Part shown: positions 14,451 through 21,798 of the stretch, in pieces
How the letters are laid out: each line of letters begins with the position of its first letter
Position numbering within the stretch: the stretch's first letter is position 1
IMG/VR virus record: IMGVR_UViG_3300037503_000007
Location: 1 to 43,574 of that record
Source: a virus
DNA length: 43,574 bases
Reading direction: 5' to 3' (one strand)
The notes under the pieces: generated by a model
Databases searched by the model: none
Told to the model about the DNA's origin: nothing
Seen by the model: only the letters and a program-made list of their open reading frames with translations
Translations under genes and position numbers: made by a program

Positions 14451-15023
14451 TCAGTGAAGGGCCCGGTGCGGGGCGGAGCGCGTTCCGCTTGGCTCCCCAC
14501 GATCGCGGGTGATCAGACCGGCCGTAGGCATCGCACCGAAAGGGGCCGGCAAGGCGCACGGCCCGGCCGGGAACTCGGACCAAGACCCGAAGCCGTAGCG
14601 GTGCTTCGGACAGGTCGGATGATCGTCATGGCGCCGGCGGCTCGGGCGGTCCCAGGAACCGCCGCGGGTGGTGCCGAGATAGGTCCATCCGGACGCCCGA
14701 AGGCTTGCGCCGCTTTCGGTGTCGAGGATGTAGGTCAGGCCGCGCCGGTATCCCTTCGCGACGGCGGCACGACGGGCCGCGGCGTAGAGCATCGAGCAGG
14801 CGTTGAACGTGCCATCGGTGCACAGGCGGGTCACCTCGACGGTCAAGCCGTCGTCGAGGGCAGATGCGACCGGCCGGCCGACGATCGCGACGCCGACCAG
14901 GCGCCCTTCCCCGTCCTGGACCCCGTGTTGCCACAAGGCCCCCACGGGGGGCTTGTGGTGCCGGTGGTGCTCCCGGACGAAGGCGAAGGCTTGCCGCTGC
15001 GACAGCGGCCGCAGCTCGATCAC
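14451..15023 (-). CDS. XF1762-type protein (GNAT-like acyltransferase fold)
   Basis: The 190-residue protein shows a pattern known from the XF1762 family in phages and mobile elements: FVREHHRHHKPPVGALW (about residues 14-30), LVGVAIVGRPVASALDDG (about 40-57), EVTRLCTDGTFNACSMLYAA (about 61-80) and SLRASGWTYLG (about 105-115). Members are predicted to have a GNAT-like fold; substrate unknown. GTG 15023 is chosen because it gives VIELRPLSQRQAF, the usual family start, and overlaps the upstream stop (GTGA). The upstream in-frame extension is atypical and Arg-rich. The last 40 residues are unlike the family core. Confidence 0.82.
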   Translation of the reverse strand: MIELRPLSQRQAFAFVREHHRHHKPPVGALWQHGVQDGEGRLVGVAIVGRPVASALDDGLTVEVTRLCTDGTFNACSMLYAAARRAAVAKGYRRGLTYILDTESGASLRASGWTYLGTTRGGSWDRPSRRRHDDHPTCPKHRYGFGSWSEFPAGPCALPAPFGAMPTAGLITRDRGEPSGTRSAPHRALH

Positions 15024-15244
15024 CGGGCGTTGACCCGCGTCCACGTCCGGGGACAGCGTTCGCACCCTACCCGCTCGATCGTCACGCCGCGGGACTCGGT
15101 GAACGACAGGCACCGGGCCTTGGCGCCGTCGCGGACCCCGCCGCGGGGTCCGGCGGTGTCGTGCTGCTGCGGGCAGATGCAAGGCACGCGGCGAGCGCCA
15201 AGGATCGCGGCTCTCACGTCCGCGCGGTCGGTCGGAATTCCCAC
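15020..15244 (-). CDS. Small Cys-rich (zinc-ribbon-like) protein
   Basis: The 74-residue product starts at GTG 15244 with GGAG six bases upstream. It has two cysteine pairs, CICPQQH (about residues 22-28) and GCERCPRTW (about 60-68), spaced like a zinc ribbon. Its stop overlaps the start of the XF1762-type gene. Small zinc proteins of this kind often precede XF1762-type genes in alphaproteobacterial phages; partner function is inferred. Confidence 0.65.
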   Translation of the reverse strand: MGIPTDRADVRAAILGARRVPCICPQQHDTAGPRGGVRDGAKARCLSFTESRGVTIERVGCERCPRTWTRVNAR

Positions 15245-15391
15245 GGGTGCTCCGGGTTTGTGTGGTCGACGCGGGGCCGGTCTTTCATCGGCCGCTTAGC
15301 GGCACTCGGCTGGCGCTGATGCGACTTGGCGCGCGCAACAGAGGACTCCCCGGCCCTACCGTCCTGGGGGTCCACCGCGTCGATTCGGGAA

Positions 15392-15429
15392 GCTTGCATG
15401 CCCGCATGCGGGCATGTCGGCATGCAAGC
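15392..15429. repeat. Octamer array A: four GCATG boxes in 8-bp register
   Basis: GCATG occurs at 15396, 15404, 15412 and 15420, exactly 8 bases apart. The outer arms GCTTGCATGCC and GGCATGCAAGC are perfect inverted repeats, and CCCGCATGCGGG (15401-15412) is a perfect palindrome inside. The array lies just 3' of the recombinase gene (stop 15435). It matches arrays B, C and D in box and spacing. Confidence 0.9.
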
Positions 15430-15434
15430 CAATT

Positions 15435-16409
15435 TCAGAGGATGCCGGCGCCGGCGTGGTTTCGGAACTCACGGGCGCGGCGATCGTAAAGCTTGAGGGT
15501 CCGGATGTCCCGGTGAAGGGTTACGTCCATCACCCTGAGCATGTCGGCGCCGTTCGCGAGCGCCTCGGTCGCGAAGCCGGCCCGCAAGCTGTGGCCGGCG
15601 AAATCGTCGACGTCGTAGCCGGCAAGGCCGGCGTAGTGCTTGACGATGTTCGCAACCGACCGATCGCTAAGGCGCTCGCCGACGCGCCCGCCTTTCCGGA
15701 TCGACCGGAACACGGCGCCCTCGGTGATGCCCGCCGCGGTCAACCAGTCGTCGACCGCCCGGACGGGCTTGAGCTTCGAGCCGTTCGGAACGGCGATGGT
15801 CTGCCCCCTACCCTCCTGGTCGGTCTTGGACCGGCGGATATGGACCCGCAGGCCTTCGCGGGCGCGATCAAGGTCCGGGACGTCGAGGGCGACGATGTTC
15901 GATCGGCGCTGCGCGATGGCGAAGCCCAACAGCAGCAGCGCCCGATCGCGAATGCCGATCAGGGTCTCGGGCACGTGCCCGAGCATCTCGCGCAAGGTGT
16001 CGGCCACGGCCGGCGCCTTCTGCTTGACGCTCGCCCCGATCGTGCGGCGAAGGCCGCGCATCAGGGACTTGACCACCTCGGCGTTCGTCGGCGGTTCGCG
16101 GCCGACCCGGCGGTGCGCGAAGGCGATGGCCGCCGCGCGCCGGTCAATGGTCGAGACCTTCAGCCCCTTGTGTGCACATTGCGTCAGGTAGAGGGCTACG
16201 GTCTCGATCTCGGCCGGGAGGCAGCAAAGGCGGTGCCCGTCGCACCAGCCCTTGAAGTCCCGGAAATCGGATTCATAGGCCCGGCGCGTGGCCGGGGCAG
16301 TCTCGGCGAGCACGAAGCCATCGGCGGCGTCGCGCAGCGCGTCCAAGGCTTCATCGTCGACGTCGACGAGCTCGCCCGCCGGCGACCACGGCACCGGCAG
16401 ATTGTCCAA
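15435..16409 (-). CDS. Tyrosine recombinase (Cre/Xer-like integrase)
   Basis: The 324-residue site-specific recombinase has an N-terminal SAM-like DNA-binding domain (TRRAYESDFRDFKGWC near residues 40-56) and a C-terminal catalytic domain. Active-site residues can be placed: Arg in GFAIAQRRSNIVAL (about 170), Lys in RRSKTDQEG (about 195), His-x-x-Arg in GHSLRAGFAT (about 270-280), His in LHRDIRTLKLYDRR (about 300), and the Tyr nucleophile in the same stretch. The start is TTG 16409 with GAGGAG six bases upstream. It faces away from parA across octamer array B and has array A at its 3' end. The context favours multimer resolution of a plasmid prophage, but integration is possible. Confidence 0.93.
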   Translation of the reverse strand: MDNLPVPWSPAGELVDVDDEALDALRDAADGFVLAETAPATRRAYESDFRDFKGWCDGHRLCCLPAEIETVALYLTQCAHKGLKVSTIDRRAAAIAFAHRRVGREPPTNAEVVKSLMRGLRRTIGASVKQKAPAVADTLREMLGHVPETLIGIRDRALLLLGFAIAQRRSNIVALDVPDLDRAREGLRVHIRRSKTDQEGRGQTIAVPNGSKLKPVRAVDDWLTAAGITEGAVFRSIRKGGRVGERLSDRSVANIVKHYAGLAGYDVDDFAGHSLRAGFATEALANGADMLRVMDVTLHRDIRTLKLYDRRAREFRNHAGAGIL

Positions 16410-16453
16410 GGTCGCTCCTCGGCGTTTAATCCCGGGGCTTTACCTGCCCGTAA

Positions 16454-16509
16454 CCGGCATGCCTGCATGCTTGCATGCCGGCATATCAGCATGCCGGCAT
16501 GGAAGGATG
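16454..16509. repeat. Octamer array B: six GCATG boxes plus one degenerate, upstream of parA
   Basis: Boxes start at 16457, 16465, 16473, 16481 (GCATA), 16489 and 16497, with GGATG at 16505 as a degenerate seventh, all exactly 8 bases apart. The array ends 7 bases before the parA ATG (16517) and lies between the divergent recombinase and parA genes. It therefore covers the likely parA promoter/leader. Expected role: autoregulation and/or centromere. Confidence 0.92.
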
Positions 16510-16516
16510 CACCCCT

Positions 16517-17179
16517 ATGAAGATCATCGTGATTGCGAGCCAAAAGGGAGGCGCGGGGAAAACCACCCTCGCCGTCCACATGGCCGTGACGGCCGCCATG
16601 GGCGGTTTCCGCGTCGGCCTCATTGACCTTGACCCGCAGGCCTCCGCGACCAAGTGGGGCCGCCGGCGGCTCCGCGCCGGACACGCGCCCGAGATTGCGG
16701 TGACCGCCACGACGGCCGAACTCCTGGGCGGCGTCGTCGACGGGGCCCGCGCCTCCGGTGCGGACCTACTGCTGATCGACACGGCGCCGAGCGCCGATAG
16801 GGCCTCGTTGGTCGCGGCGCGGCTCGCGGACTTTCTCTTGATCCCCGTCCGGCCGGCAACCTTTGACCTTGAAGCGATCGAGGCGACCCGCGACGTGGCG
16901 GAACTCGCCCGACGCCCCGCGGCCGTCGTCATCAATGCGGCGCCGGTGCGCAGCAATATCGTGACCGAGGCGAGCGATGGCCTCGCCGCGGCCGGCGCCA
17001 CCATGGCACCGATCATCATTCACCAGCGCGTCGCGTTCAGCCACCCCATAGGCAACGGCGGTACGGCCATGAACTACGAGCCCGGAGGTAAGGCCGAATG
17101 CGAGGTTAGCGCCTTAACCCTGTGGGCATGCGGGCAAGCGGGCTTGCTTCCATGCGGGCATGCCGGCATTCCGGCATGA
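16517..17179 (+). CDS. parA: ParA-type partition ATPase (type Ib, no HTH)
   Basis: The 220-residue Walker ATPase has a deviant Walker A KGGAGKTT (residues 10-17, signature lysine at 10), Walker A'/switch LIDLDPQASATKW (about 38-51) and Walker B LLIDTAPSAD (about 83-92). The absence of an N-terminal DNA-binding domain makes it a small type Ib ParA, which normally works with a tiny RHH centromere-binding partner, here the next gene. It should bind nucleoid DNA and move the plasmid-prophage copies apart. The last 25 residues (WACGQAGLLPCGHAGIPA) are encoded by octamer array C and look like repeat-derived sequence rather than a normal ParA end. A longer start at 16475 would be translated through array B and is unlikely. 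Confidence 0.92.
   Translation: MKIIVIASQKGGAGKTTLAVHMAVTAAMGGFRVGLIDLDPQASATKWGRRRLRAGHAPEIAVTATTAELLGGVVDGARASGADLLLIDTAPSADRASLVAARLADFLLIPVRPATFDLEAIEATRDVAELARRPAAVVINAAPVRSNIVTEASDGLAAAGATMAPIIIHQRVAFSHPIGNGGTAMNYEPGGKAECEVSALTLWACGQAGLLPCGHAGIPA
17123..17178. repeat. Octamer array C: seven boxes at the parA/RHH boundary
   Basis: Boxes sit at 17126 (GCATG), 17134 (GCAAG), 17142 (GCTTG), 17150 (CCATG), 17158 (GCATG), 17166 (GCATT) and 17174 (GCATG): seven in strict 8-base steps, four of them degenerate. The array overlaps the last codons and the stop codon of parA and ends 18 bases before the ATG of the RHH gene. Confidence 0.88.
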
Positions 17180-17196
17180 TCGGGGGGAGGGAGCAC

Positions 17197-17478
17197 ATGG
17201 CCAAATCAGCACGTCGCCCGCCGGTTTTCCCGGCGACCGACCAGCCCGCTACGGCGTCGCCCGCGATGCCGGACACGCCGGCGAACACGCCGCCGCCGCG
17301 GTCGCAGCGCCCACCATCACGCCAGGGCAAGCGCCAGATCTCGCTTTCCGTCGACCCCGAGGTGCACCGGCAGCTTCGGACGTTGGCCGCCAAAGAGGAC
17401 AAGAGCCTCGAAGCTCTCGGCAAGGAAGCCCTAAACCTACTGTTCGCGCAGTACGGGCTGGCGAGGATCGCCGCTTAG
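17197..17478 (+). CDS. Ribbon-helix-helix DNA-binding protein, probable ParA partner
   Basis: The 93-residue protein has a disordered N-terminal tail (residues 1-43, Pro/Ala/Arg-rich) and a C-terminal RHH domain: beta strand KRQISLSVDPEV (about 45-56), helix 1 RQLRTLAAKEDK (about 58-69), helix 2 LEALGKEALNLLFAQYG (about 71-87). This layout, a flexible tail before an RHH fold encoded directly after a small ParA, matches ParG/omega-type centromere-binding proteins. The start ATG 17197 has GGGAGG upstream. MetJ, another RHH protein, binds tandem 8-bp boxes, which fits the octamer arrays. Autoregulation is therefore likely; binding is inferred. Confidence 0.87.
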   Translation: MAKSARRPPVFPATDQPATASPAMPDTPANTPPPRSQRPPSRQGKRQISLSVDPEVHRQLRTLAAKEDKSLEALGKEALNLLFAQYGLARIAA

Positions 17479-17771
17479 TTGAGCGCCGGAAGGATGCGGC
17501 CCGGGGGCCGCTCGCGCTTCCTACGCTCGACGATCACGGTACGGCCGCAGATCGTCTGCGGCCCGGTGAAGAACACGTAGCCGACCGGCTTTGCGGCCGG
17601 GTGCCGCTTCGGGTCCGCGATCTCGCGGGCCCGACGCTCGGCCGTTTCCGCCAAGGCGTCCAGGTCGATCATGAGCTGCTCGGCCGACCCGCCGTCGCGG
17701 AACTTGATGCGACGTGCGAGCGCCGCGAAGGCGCGGACCTCGGCTGCGGCGTCGATCCGGGAAACAAACAT
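17475..17771 (-). CDS. Hypothetical protein
   Basis: The 98-residue protein converges on the RHH gene with a 4-base overlap of the two ends. It has a helical first half (AAAEVRAFAALARRIKF, then QLMIDLDALAETAERRAREI) and a basic C-terminus (GRTVIVERRKRERPPGR). No family is recognised. Its ATG directly follows the stop of 17772..18116. Confidence 0.65.
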   Translation of the reverse strand: MFVSRIDAAAEVRAFAALARRIKFRDGGSAEQLMIDLDALAETAERRAREIADPKRHPAAKPVGYVFFTGPQTICGRTVIVERRKRERPPGRILPALN

Positions 17772-18116
17772 TCAGCAGCTCCGGATGGCGCCGATCGCGC
17801 CCAGGTAGGACCGGCGATCGTGCTCGTGCAAAGGTTCCTCGCCGGCCGTGGCCGCGGCTTCATTCGCTTCGGCCTGGTTCACCATGGCGGCGCAGGCATC
17901 GTCGGCTTCCACGGGCCCGATCGCCGCGGGGGCGATCACCCGAAAGAACGCGGCCTGGCTGTCCTCGAGTTCGGCAAAGAGCGCGTCGATCGCGTCGGCA
18001 TCGCCTCGCGATGTCAGGCCGTAGTGCCCGCGGGCAAGGTCGACGTCGGCCGCCGCTATGGCGCGCAGCGCCGCGGCCACGCGATCGATCGCGCGCTCGT
18101 ATGTCGCCGGCAGCAT
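17772..18116 (-). CDS. Hypothetical acidic helical protein
   Basis: The 114-residue protein is acidic and alpha-helical (YERAIDRVAAALRAIAAADV, ADAIDALFAELEDSQAAFF), with a C-terminal EEPLHEHDRRSYLGAI. No family is recognised. It shares an operon with 17475..17771 (TGAATG junction). An upstream hairpin at 18161-18195 separates it from the preceding gene. Confidence 0.65.
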   Translation of the reverse strand: MLPATYERAIDRVAAALRAIAAADVDLARGHYGLTSRGDADAIDALFAELEDSQAAFFRVIAPAAIGPVEADDACAAMVNQAEANEAAATAGEEPLHEHDRRSYLGAIGAIRSC

Positions 18117-18160
18117 GCGGATTGTCCGAAAGGGTAGGGGACTCGGGCCCCTGAAACGCA

Positions 18161-18195
18161 GAGCGCCCCGCGGCCGTGTCCGGCCCGGGGCGCTC
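18161..18195 (-). terminator. Hairpin terminator after the 18240-19172 gene
   Basis: GAGCGCCCCG (18161-18170) pairs perfectly with CGGGGCGCTC (18186-18195). On the minus strand the stem is followed by TGCGTTTC, a weak T-run. It sits 45 bases after the stop of the upstream gene, in the 123-base gap before the next leftward gene. Confidence 0.55.
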
Positions 18196-18239
18196 GCCTA
18201 TCTGTACCCTTTGGGGTCTATGTCAACGCCCGCTCATAG

Positions 18240-19172
18240 TCAAGCGGCCCGCGCGATCCTCCTGCGCGGGGCAACGCGCCGCGGCGCCGGCACGATCGCG
18301 GGCTGCGTGTCGGGCAGGACGCGCGGGGTCTTTTCGACCTCGCCCGCCCACGGAAGGCGCGCGGCAGTCGGTCCGGTGATGACGATGCTGGAAAGATAGG
18401 GTCGCATGCGGTTCGGCTCGTCCGGCGTGGGGTCGGGGACTTGGCGGGAAAGCACCTCGGCGAGGTGGGCGAGGGCGGCCCACCAGACGGCGTAGGCGGC
18501 GCGGCACTCGACGACGCCGGCGGGGCTCGGGGACCATTTGAGGGGCGAGAACGCCCCGAGGGGATAACCGGCCTTGCCGCGGTGATGGCAGGTCACCTCG
18601 GCTTGCACCGTGCGGGCGACACGGGAGACCAGGGCGCCGGTGTCCGGATCACGGGTCTCGACGTAGCCTACCACCCGCTCCTCGGTGCGGCAGACGATCG
18701 GGCGGTTGTTGTTGCCGAGGATCGCCTCGGGCACGGGCGCATCGAGGAGGGCGGGACGAGACCCGAGGCGGGCGCACATAACGACGTGGCCGGCCGCTTG
18801 GTCGCGGATTTCCGACTTGAGCTTGGCGACGTCGAGGTAGGGGCGGGCGGGCCCGCTCCTCGCCGGCGCCACGAGCTCGTCGAGGCCAAGGGGCACGTCC
18901 GATATGTCGAGATCGCCCGGCGTCATGTCGCGCACGGCCTGCTCGATCAGAAGCGCATCGGGGTGGGGATCGCCGAGCGCCATCGGGAACCCGGGCTCAC
19001 GGGAAAAGTCGATCGCCGTCCCCAGGACCGCCATGGCAAACATCGGCGACACCGATGGAAAGCCGGTCGGCGGTCGGCCCCGGCCGCGGTCCTTTGTCTG
19101 CTTCGGGAGTTCATGCACGAAGGTTCGATGCAAGGCCGCCTCGATCCCGAGAACGCGCCTTACCGTGGCCAT
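18240..19172 (-). CDS. Hypothetical protein, 310 residues
   Basis: I chose ATG 19172 (MATVRRVLGIEAAL), with AGGGG close upstream, over an in-frame GTG at 19193. The protein has an N-terminal helical part, a basic RGRGRPPTGFPSVSP linker and a central helical region with conserved-looking LDVAKLKSEIRDQAAGHVVM. Two histidines and cysteines occur in TCHHRGKAG. The C-terminal 40 residues are basic and proline-rich. No family is recognised. Position between the Rep-like region and the partition region suggests a plasmid-maintenance or regulatory role, but nothing in the sequence proves it. Confidence 0.7.
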   Translation of the reverse strand: MATVRRVLGIEAALHRTFVHELPKQTKDRGRGRPPTGFPSVSPMFAMAVLGTAIDFSREPGFPMALGDPHPDALLIEQAVRDMTPGDLDISDVPLGLDELVAPARSGPARPYLDVAKLKSEIRDQAAGHVVMCARLGSRPALLDAPVPEAILGNNNRPIVCRTEERVVGYVETRDPDTGALVSRVARTVQAEVTCHHRGKAGYPLGAFSPLKWSPSPAGVVECRAAYAVWWAALAHLAEVLSRQVPDPTPDEPNRMRPYLSSIVITGPTAARLPWAGEVEKTPRVLPDTQPAIVPAPRRVAPRRRIARAA

Positions 19173-19280
19173 CTGGCCCCTGTCTGACCCCACCGTTAAC
19201 CCTTGTTTAGTTTTCGTTCTGAGGCCGGGTCGCGTGCCGGTGGTCCCACTGTCAAGAGGGAATTTTCCGATGCGACAGAA

Positions 19281-19709
19281 TCACCACACCGGCACTCCGT
19301 GGCGGTTCAAGCGCTCGGCGATCCGGGCGCACGCCTCGACCCGATTCCGATGCGTCGTCGATCGCGGCCAGCCGAGTCCCCGCTCCAGTTCGCGCACCGA
19401 TCGGCGCTCGGCTTTCGCCATCGCCCACTTAAGCAGGTAGTTCCTCACCTTCACGTCGGGGACGAATTCCGCGACCCACGAGATTGCCGCCGCGGCCTTC
19501 ACGAAGCGGTCCGGATCGCGCTTGCCCTTTGGCCCACTGTAGCCGTCGCGCCGGACCCGGAACGCCCAGACGAGGTGATCGCACACGCGGGGTCCTTCCC
19601 ACTCGGCCGGTAGGAGTTCGCCCTCGGGCGATCGGCGGCGTGCCTCGGCCGCGGCGCGGCGCCCGTGGCGGTCGTCGAGAACAATCCTCGCTGCCGAAAA
19701 GGTGTCCAT
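19281..19709 (-). CDS. Helix-turn-helix-like protein (DUF6362-like C-terminus)
   Basis: The 142-residue product starts at ATG 19709 (MDTFSAARIVLDDRHGRR). The C-terminal 60 residues run KVRNYLLKWAMAKAERRSVR, then ELERGLGWPRSTTHRNR and ACARIAERLNRHGVPV, a pattern of an HTH that ends in a conserved LN motif and resembles DUF6362 proteins of alphaproteobacterial phages. The N-terminal part is basic. It probably binds DNA; target unknown. It is preceded by the Rep-like gene's terminator hairpin. Confidence 0.65.
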   Translation of the reverse strand: MDTFSAARIVLDDRHGRRAAAEARRRSPEGELLPAEWEGPRVCDHLVWAFRVRRDGYSGPKGKRDPDRFVKAAAAISWVAEFVPDVKVRNYLLKWAMAKAERRSVRELERGLGWPRSTTHRNRVEACARIAERLNRHGVPVW

Positions 19710-19809
19710 GAATTCGGTAAGTATAGGGCGCAAGCTCAACCTAAGGAATGACGGTCTGTTCGCCAAACCGGACAATTCCGGGGCGTCGACCCTCTTCGGC
19801 GTCGAAACG

Positions 19810-19842
19810 CATAGCTACGGCGGATCTCCGCCGTCGGCTATG
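19810..19842 (-). terminator. Hairpin terminator after the Rep-like gene
   Basis: CATAGC/GCTATG outer arms and a perfect ACGGCGG/CCGCCGT inner stem with loop ATCT form a strong hairpin just after the Rep-like stop (19858). The minus strand continues CGTTTCG. Likely intrinsic terminator, though the T-run is short. Confidence 0.65.
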
Positions 19843-19857
19843 CCCTGGGGGAAACCC

Positions 19858-20916
19858 TCAGGTGGTCCCGATCTTGCGCAGCCGCCCCCCGGCGGCCTGC
19901 CCGGCCGCCGTAGGCGGCCTACGAGTAACCTTGTCGCGCGAAAGCGCGACGCTATTGATGATCTGGTTAGGCGTGGAGGCCGCAAAAGAGTCCGACCCTG
20001 CCCGTTCACGGGTGCGGCGGCGATGGCGAAGCCAAGCGGCCCAGTCGTGCCCCGGCGATCCGGCCTCGTCCGGCGTCGCGGGCCGGCCCTCCATGTTGAG
20101 CGTGACCCAATTCGGAAGGTTCCGGTATGGCCCCACCCGGCGCTCGGTGATGTTGACCATGCCGAGCTTCTCGGCGATGCGCAGCGCGTTCTTGACGAGT
20201 GTGCGCCCGACGCCGGCCATGGCGCCTATCTGGTCGATGTAGAGCTTGCACGCGCCCCGTTCCACGATCTCGCGCCCCACCACGCTTAAGACCGCGAGCT
20301 GGCCGGGGGTGAAGTGCCAAGCCAAGTGGGGGGGAACCCACCCGCCCATGAACGTCCGGCGCCGGCGGGCGCGGCTGTCGATCGTGCGCGGCCGTGATCC
20401 GAAGCGGTGGGGGTTCCGCCGAGGAATAGCCGGTAGCTCGCGTCGGATCTCCACCATGGCGTCGAGGGACCGGAGCTCCTCGCCATCGATGAGACCTTGC
20501 TCGGTCGCGGCATAGATCGCCTTCACGACGCGATCGAGGTTGCGGCCCTTGGCCGTGCGGACGATCGCATCTCGGATTTTCTCGAACCACGGCGTCGCCG
20601 CCGGCGCCTGGAAGTCCGGACCCTCGTCGTCGGGCGCCTCGCCCAAGACGTCGCGGATGACGTCCTTCGGGTCCTCCTTGGGCGCCGGCGGGGGTAGGGC
20701 GCGCGGCGTCGGCTGCGGCCTCGACGCCGGCAGCGGCCGGCGGGACGATGCCGGCGACGTCACCGGCGCCGGTGACGGGGTGGTGCGGGGGGCGAGGCCG
20801 GCGAGCGCCCGCTCGATCGCGAGGTCCACCGACGTCGGGGTTACGGCCTCGAACACGGCATCGCGGCGCGTCTCTCGAGGAAGCGCAAGAGGGAGTAAAG
20901 GGGGGGCGTGCGACAT
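19858..20916 (-). CDS. Plasmid-type replication/HTH protein (Rep-like winged helix)
   Basis: The 352-residue protein combines a Pro/Ala-rich N-terminal half with a helical region (WFEKIRDAIVRTAKGRNLDR, about residues 125-145). A C-terminal winged-helix follows: FTPGQLAVLSVVGREIVERG (about 230-250), YIDQIGAMAGVGRTLVKNAL (about 255-275) and GMVNITERRVGPYRNLPN (about 283-300). This block resembles HTH proteins on rhizobial and methylobacterial plasmids that act as replication initiators or regulators. ATG 20916 has no strong ribosome binding site; a longer frame to 21114 exists but is atypical. It is the best candidate for a replication initiator here; this is inference. Confidence 0.7.
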   Translation of the reverse strand: MSHAPPLLPLALPRETRRDAVFEAVTPTSVDLAIERALAGLAPRTTPSPAPVTSPASSRRPLPASRPQPTPRALPPPAPKEDPKDVIRDVLGEAPDDEGPDFQAPAATPWFEKIRDAIVRTAKGRNLDRVVKAIYAATEQGLIDGEELRSLDAMVEIRRELPAIPRRNPHRFGSRPRTIDSRARRRRTFMGGWVPPHLAWHFTPGQLAVLSVVGREIVERGACKLYIDQIGAMAGVGRTLVKNALRIAEKLGMVNITERRVGPYRNLPNWVTLNMEGRPATPDEAGSPGHDWAAWLRHRRRTRERAGSDSFAASTPNQIINSVALSRDKVTRRPPTAAGQAAGGRLRKIGTT

Positions 20917-21398
20917 AGGTAAGCCCGAGCATGCAAAAACCCGCGGCTGCTCCACGTGAAGGAGCGACCGGGGCCGCCGGCGCGATGGCCGGCCCGTTGA
21001 CAGGAGGCGAGGAAGGGGGCTCGCTGGACGGGCGCAAAAGATCAGCGCACCGAGAACCGGCATGGGTCTCGGGCTTCGCGAAAAAAGCGCGCGTTCACCT
21101 GTCCTGCGAAGCAAGCCTTGCCGGGCTGTAGCGGGCTAGGGAGCGCGCGCTGCGCTGTCTCGTGATTGCGGCCAGTCCGCCGATCGTGGCGGACCGCGGG
21201 GCCAATAGGGCGGGCCGAAGGTCAGGATCATGGGGCGGCCCCGTTAATGGGCCATTGCCGCCGCCGCGGTCGCAATCAGACCGGGGGCCGCCAAAAAGGT
21301 ACAAACAAAAACGCCCCGCGATCCGGGGCGGTCAGAGAACAAACGCCGGGTGCGCGCCGGCCATGGGCGCGGGTCGACTACGCCGGCCCCGGTCCTGG
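20917..21398. other. Non-coding region upstream of the Rep-like gene, candidate origin/promoter region
   Basis: This 482-base stretch has no convincing gene. It holds the terminator of the leftward regulator (21301-21330), a perfect 7-bp inverted repeat GTCCGCC/GGCGGAC around GATCGT (about 21175-21195), a lone GCATGC (20929-20934) and the sequence CCGTTAATGGGCC (21241-21253), which recurs near the rightward promoter at 21806. No iteron array or AT-rich unwinding stretch is evident. It must contain the Rep-gene promoter and could contain the replication origin. Confidence 0.5.
21301..21330 (-). terminator. Rho-independent terminator of the YdaS/carph-like gene
   Basis: CGCCCCG (21312-21318) and CGGGGCG (21324-21330) form a 7-bp stem with a 5-base loop; on the minus strand TTTTTGTTTG follows. 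It is a canonical intrinsic terminator 69 bases past the gene's stop. Confidence 0.88.
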
Positions 21399-21737
21399 TC
21401 ATGGCCGGCGGCGGCGCCGCGGCCGTTCCGCGACGTCGAAAAGGTCCGGGGCTCGCGTAGGGGCGGGGGCCTTCGGCCGGTGCCCCTCCGGAGGATCGTT
21501 GCGCCGCTTCCGCGGGTGCAGGCGGTGCAGCGTCTCTAAGGTGATCGGTAGGCCGCGCCGCCTTGCCCAGGCGACCACCGAGTCCCATCGCGACCGCGGG
21601 ATGCCGCGGCGCTTCATGTCGGACCCGCGCTGCTGCACGTGCTCGCCGGTGTAGCCGCAGATTCGACCAGCCTTGGTCGGTCCCCCGAGCAGAGAGAAGA
21701 GGGCCGCCAAGGTCTTCGGTTCCAACGAATCGTTCAT
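21399..21737 (-). CDS. YdaS/carph-isopro-like regulator (Cro-type HTH)
   Basis: The 112-residue protein has a helical N-terminal domain: LAALFSLLGGPTKAGRICGY (about residues 9-28), a HTH-like GEHVQQRGSDMKRRGIPRSR (about 31-50) and WDSVVAWARRRGLPITLE (about 51-68). Spacing and the IPRS motif resemble YdaS/carph-isopro DNA-binding proteins often found in Cro position opposite an XRE repressor. The C-terminal 45 residues are basic and disordered. It is divergent from the XRE operon, across a 129-base region with a palindromic ACGCATATGTGCGT, so a lysis-lysogeny switch partner is likely. Confidence 0.72.
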   Translation of the reverse strand: MNDSLEPKTLAALFSLLGGPTKAGRICGYTGEHVQQRGSDMKRRGIPRSRWDSVVAWARRRGLPITLETLHRLHPRKRRNDPPEGHRPKAPAPTRAPDLFDVAERPRRRRRP

Positions 21738-21759
21738 CGCGACTCACGGCGGGAAGGCT

Positions 21760-21784
21760 ACGCATATGTGCGTTGATTCCGGAA
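21760..21784. promoter_or_regulatory. Two palindromic candidate operators in the divergent switch region
   Basis: ACGCATATGTGCGT (21760-21773, ACGCA arms) and ATTCCGGAAT (21775-21784, perfect) lie side by side between the YdaS/carph-like and XRE operons. They are placed as operators for one of the two regulators would be. Binding is inferred. Confidence 0.45.
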
Positions 21785-21798
21785 TACGCCGATTCGCG

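Noticed and set aside
15392-15429. attP for chromosomal integration
   Set aside because: The inverted arms of array A could form a recombinase core, but the same boxes in arrays B-D are not recombinase-like, and no tRNA-like identity segment is present here. attP cannot be located.
15214-15432. Minus-strand ORF across octamer array A
   Set aside because: The product's start is made of repeat sequence (MACMPTCPHAGMQ) and it overlaps the better supported small Cys-rich gene.
15392-17178. CRISPR array
   Set aside because: Boxes are 8 bases apart with no spacers of CRISPR length and no cas genes are present.
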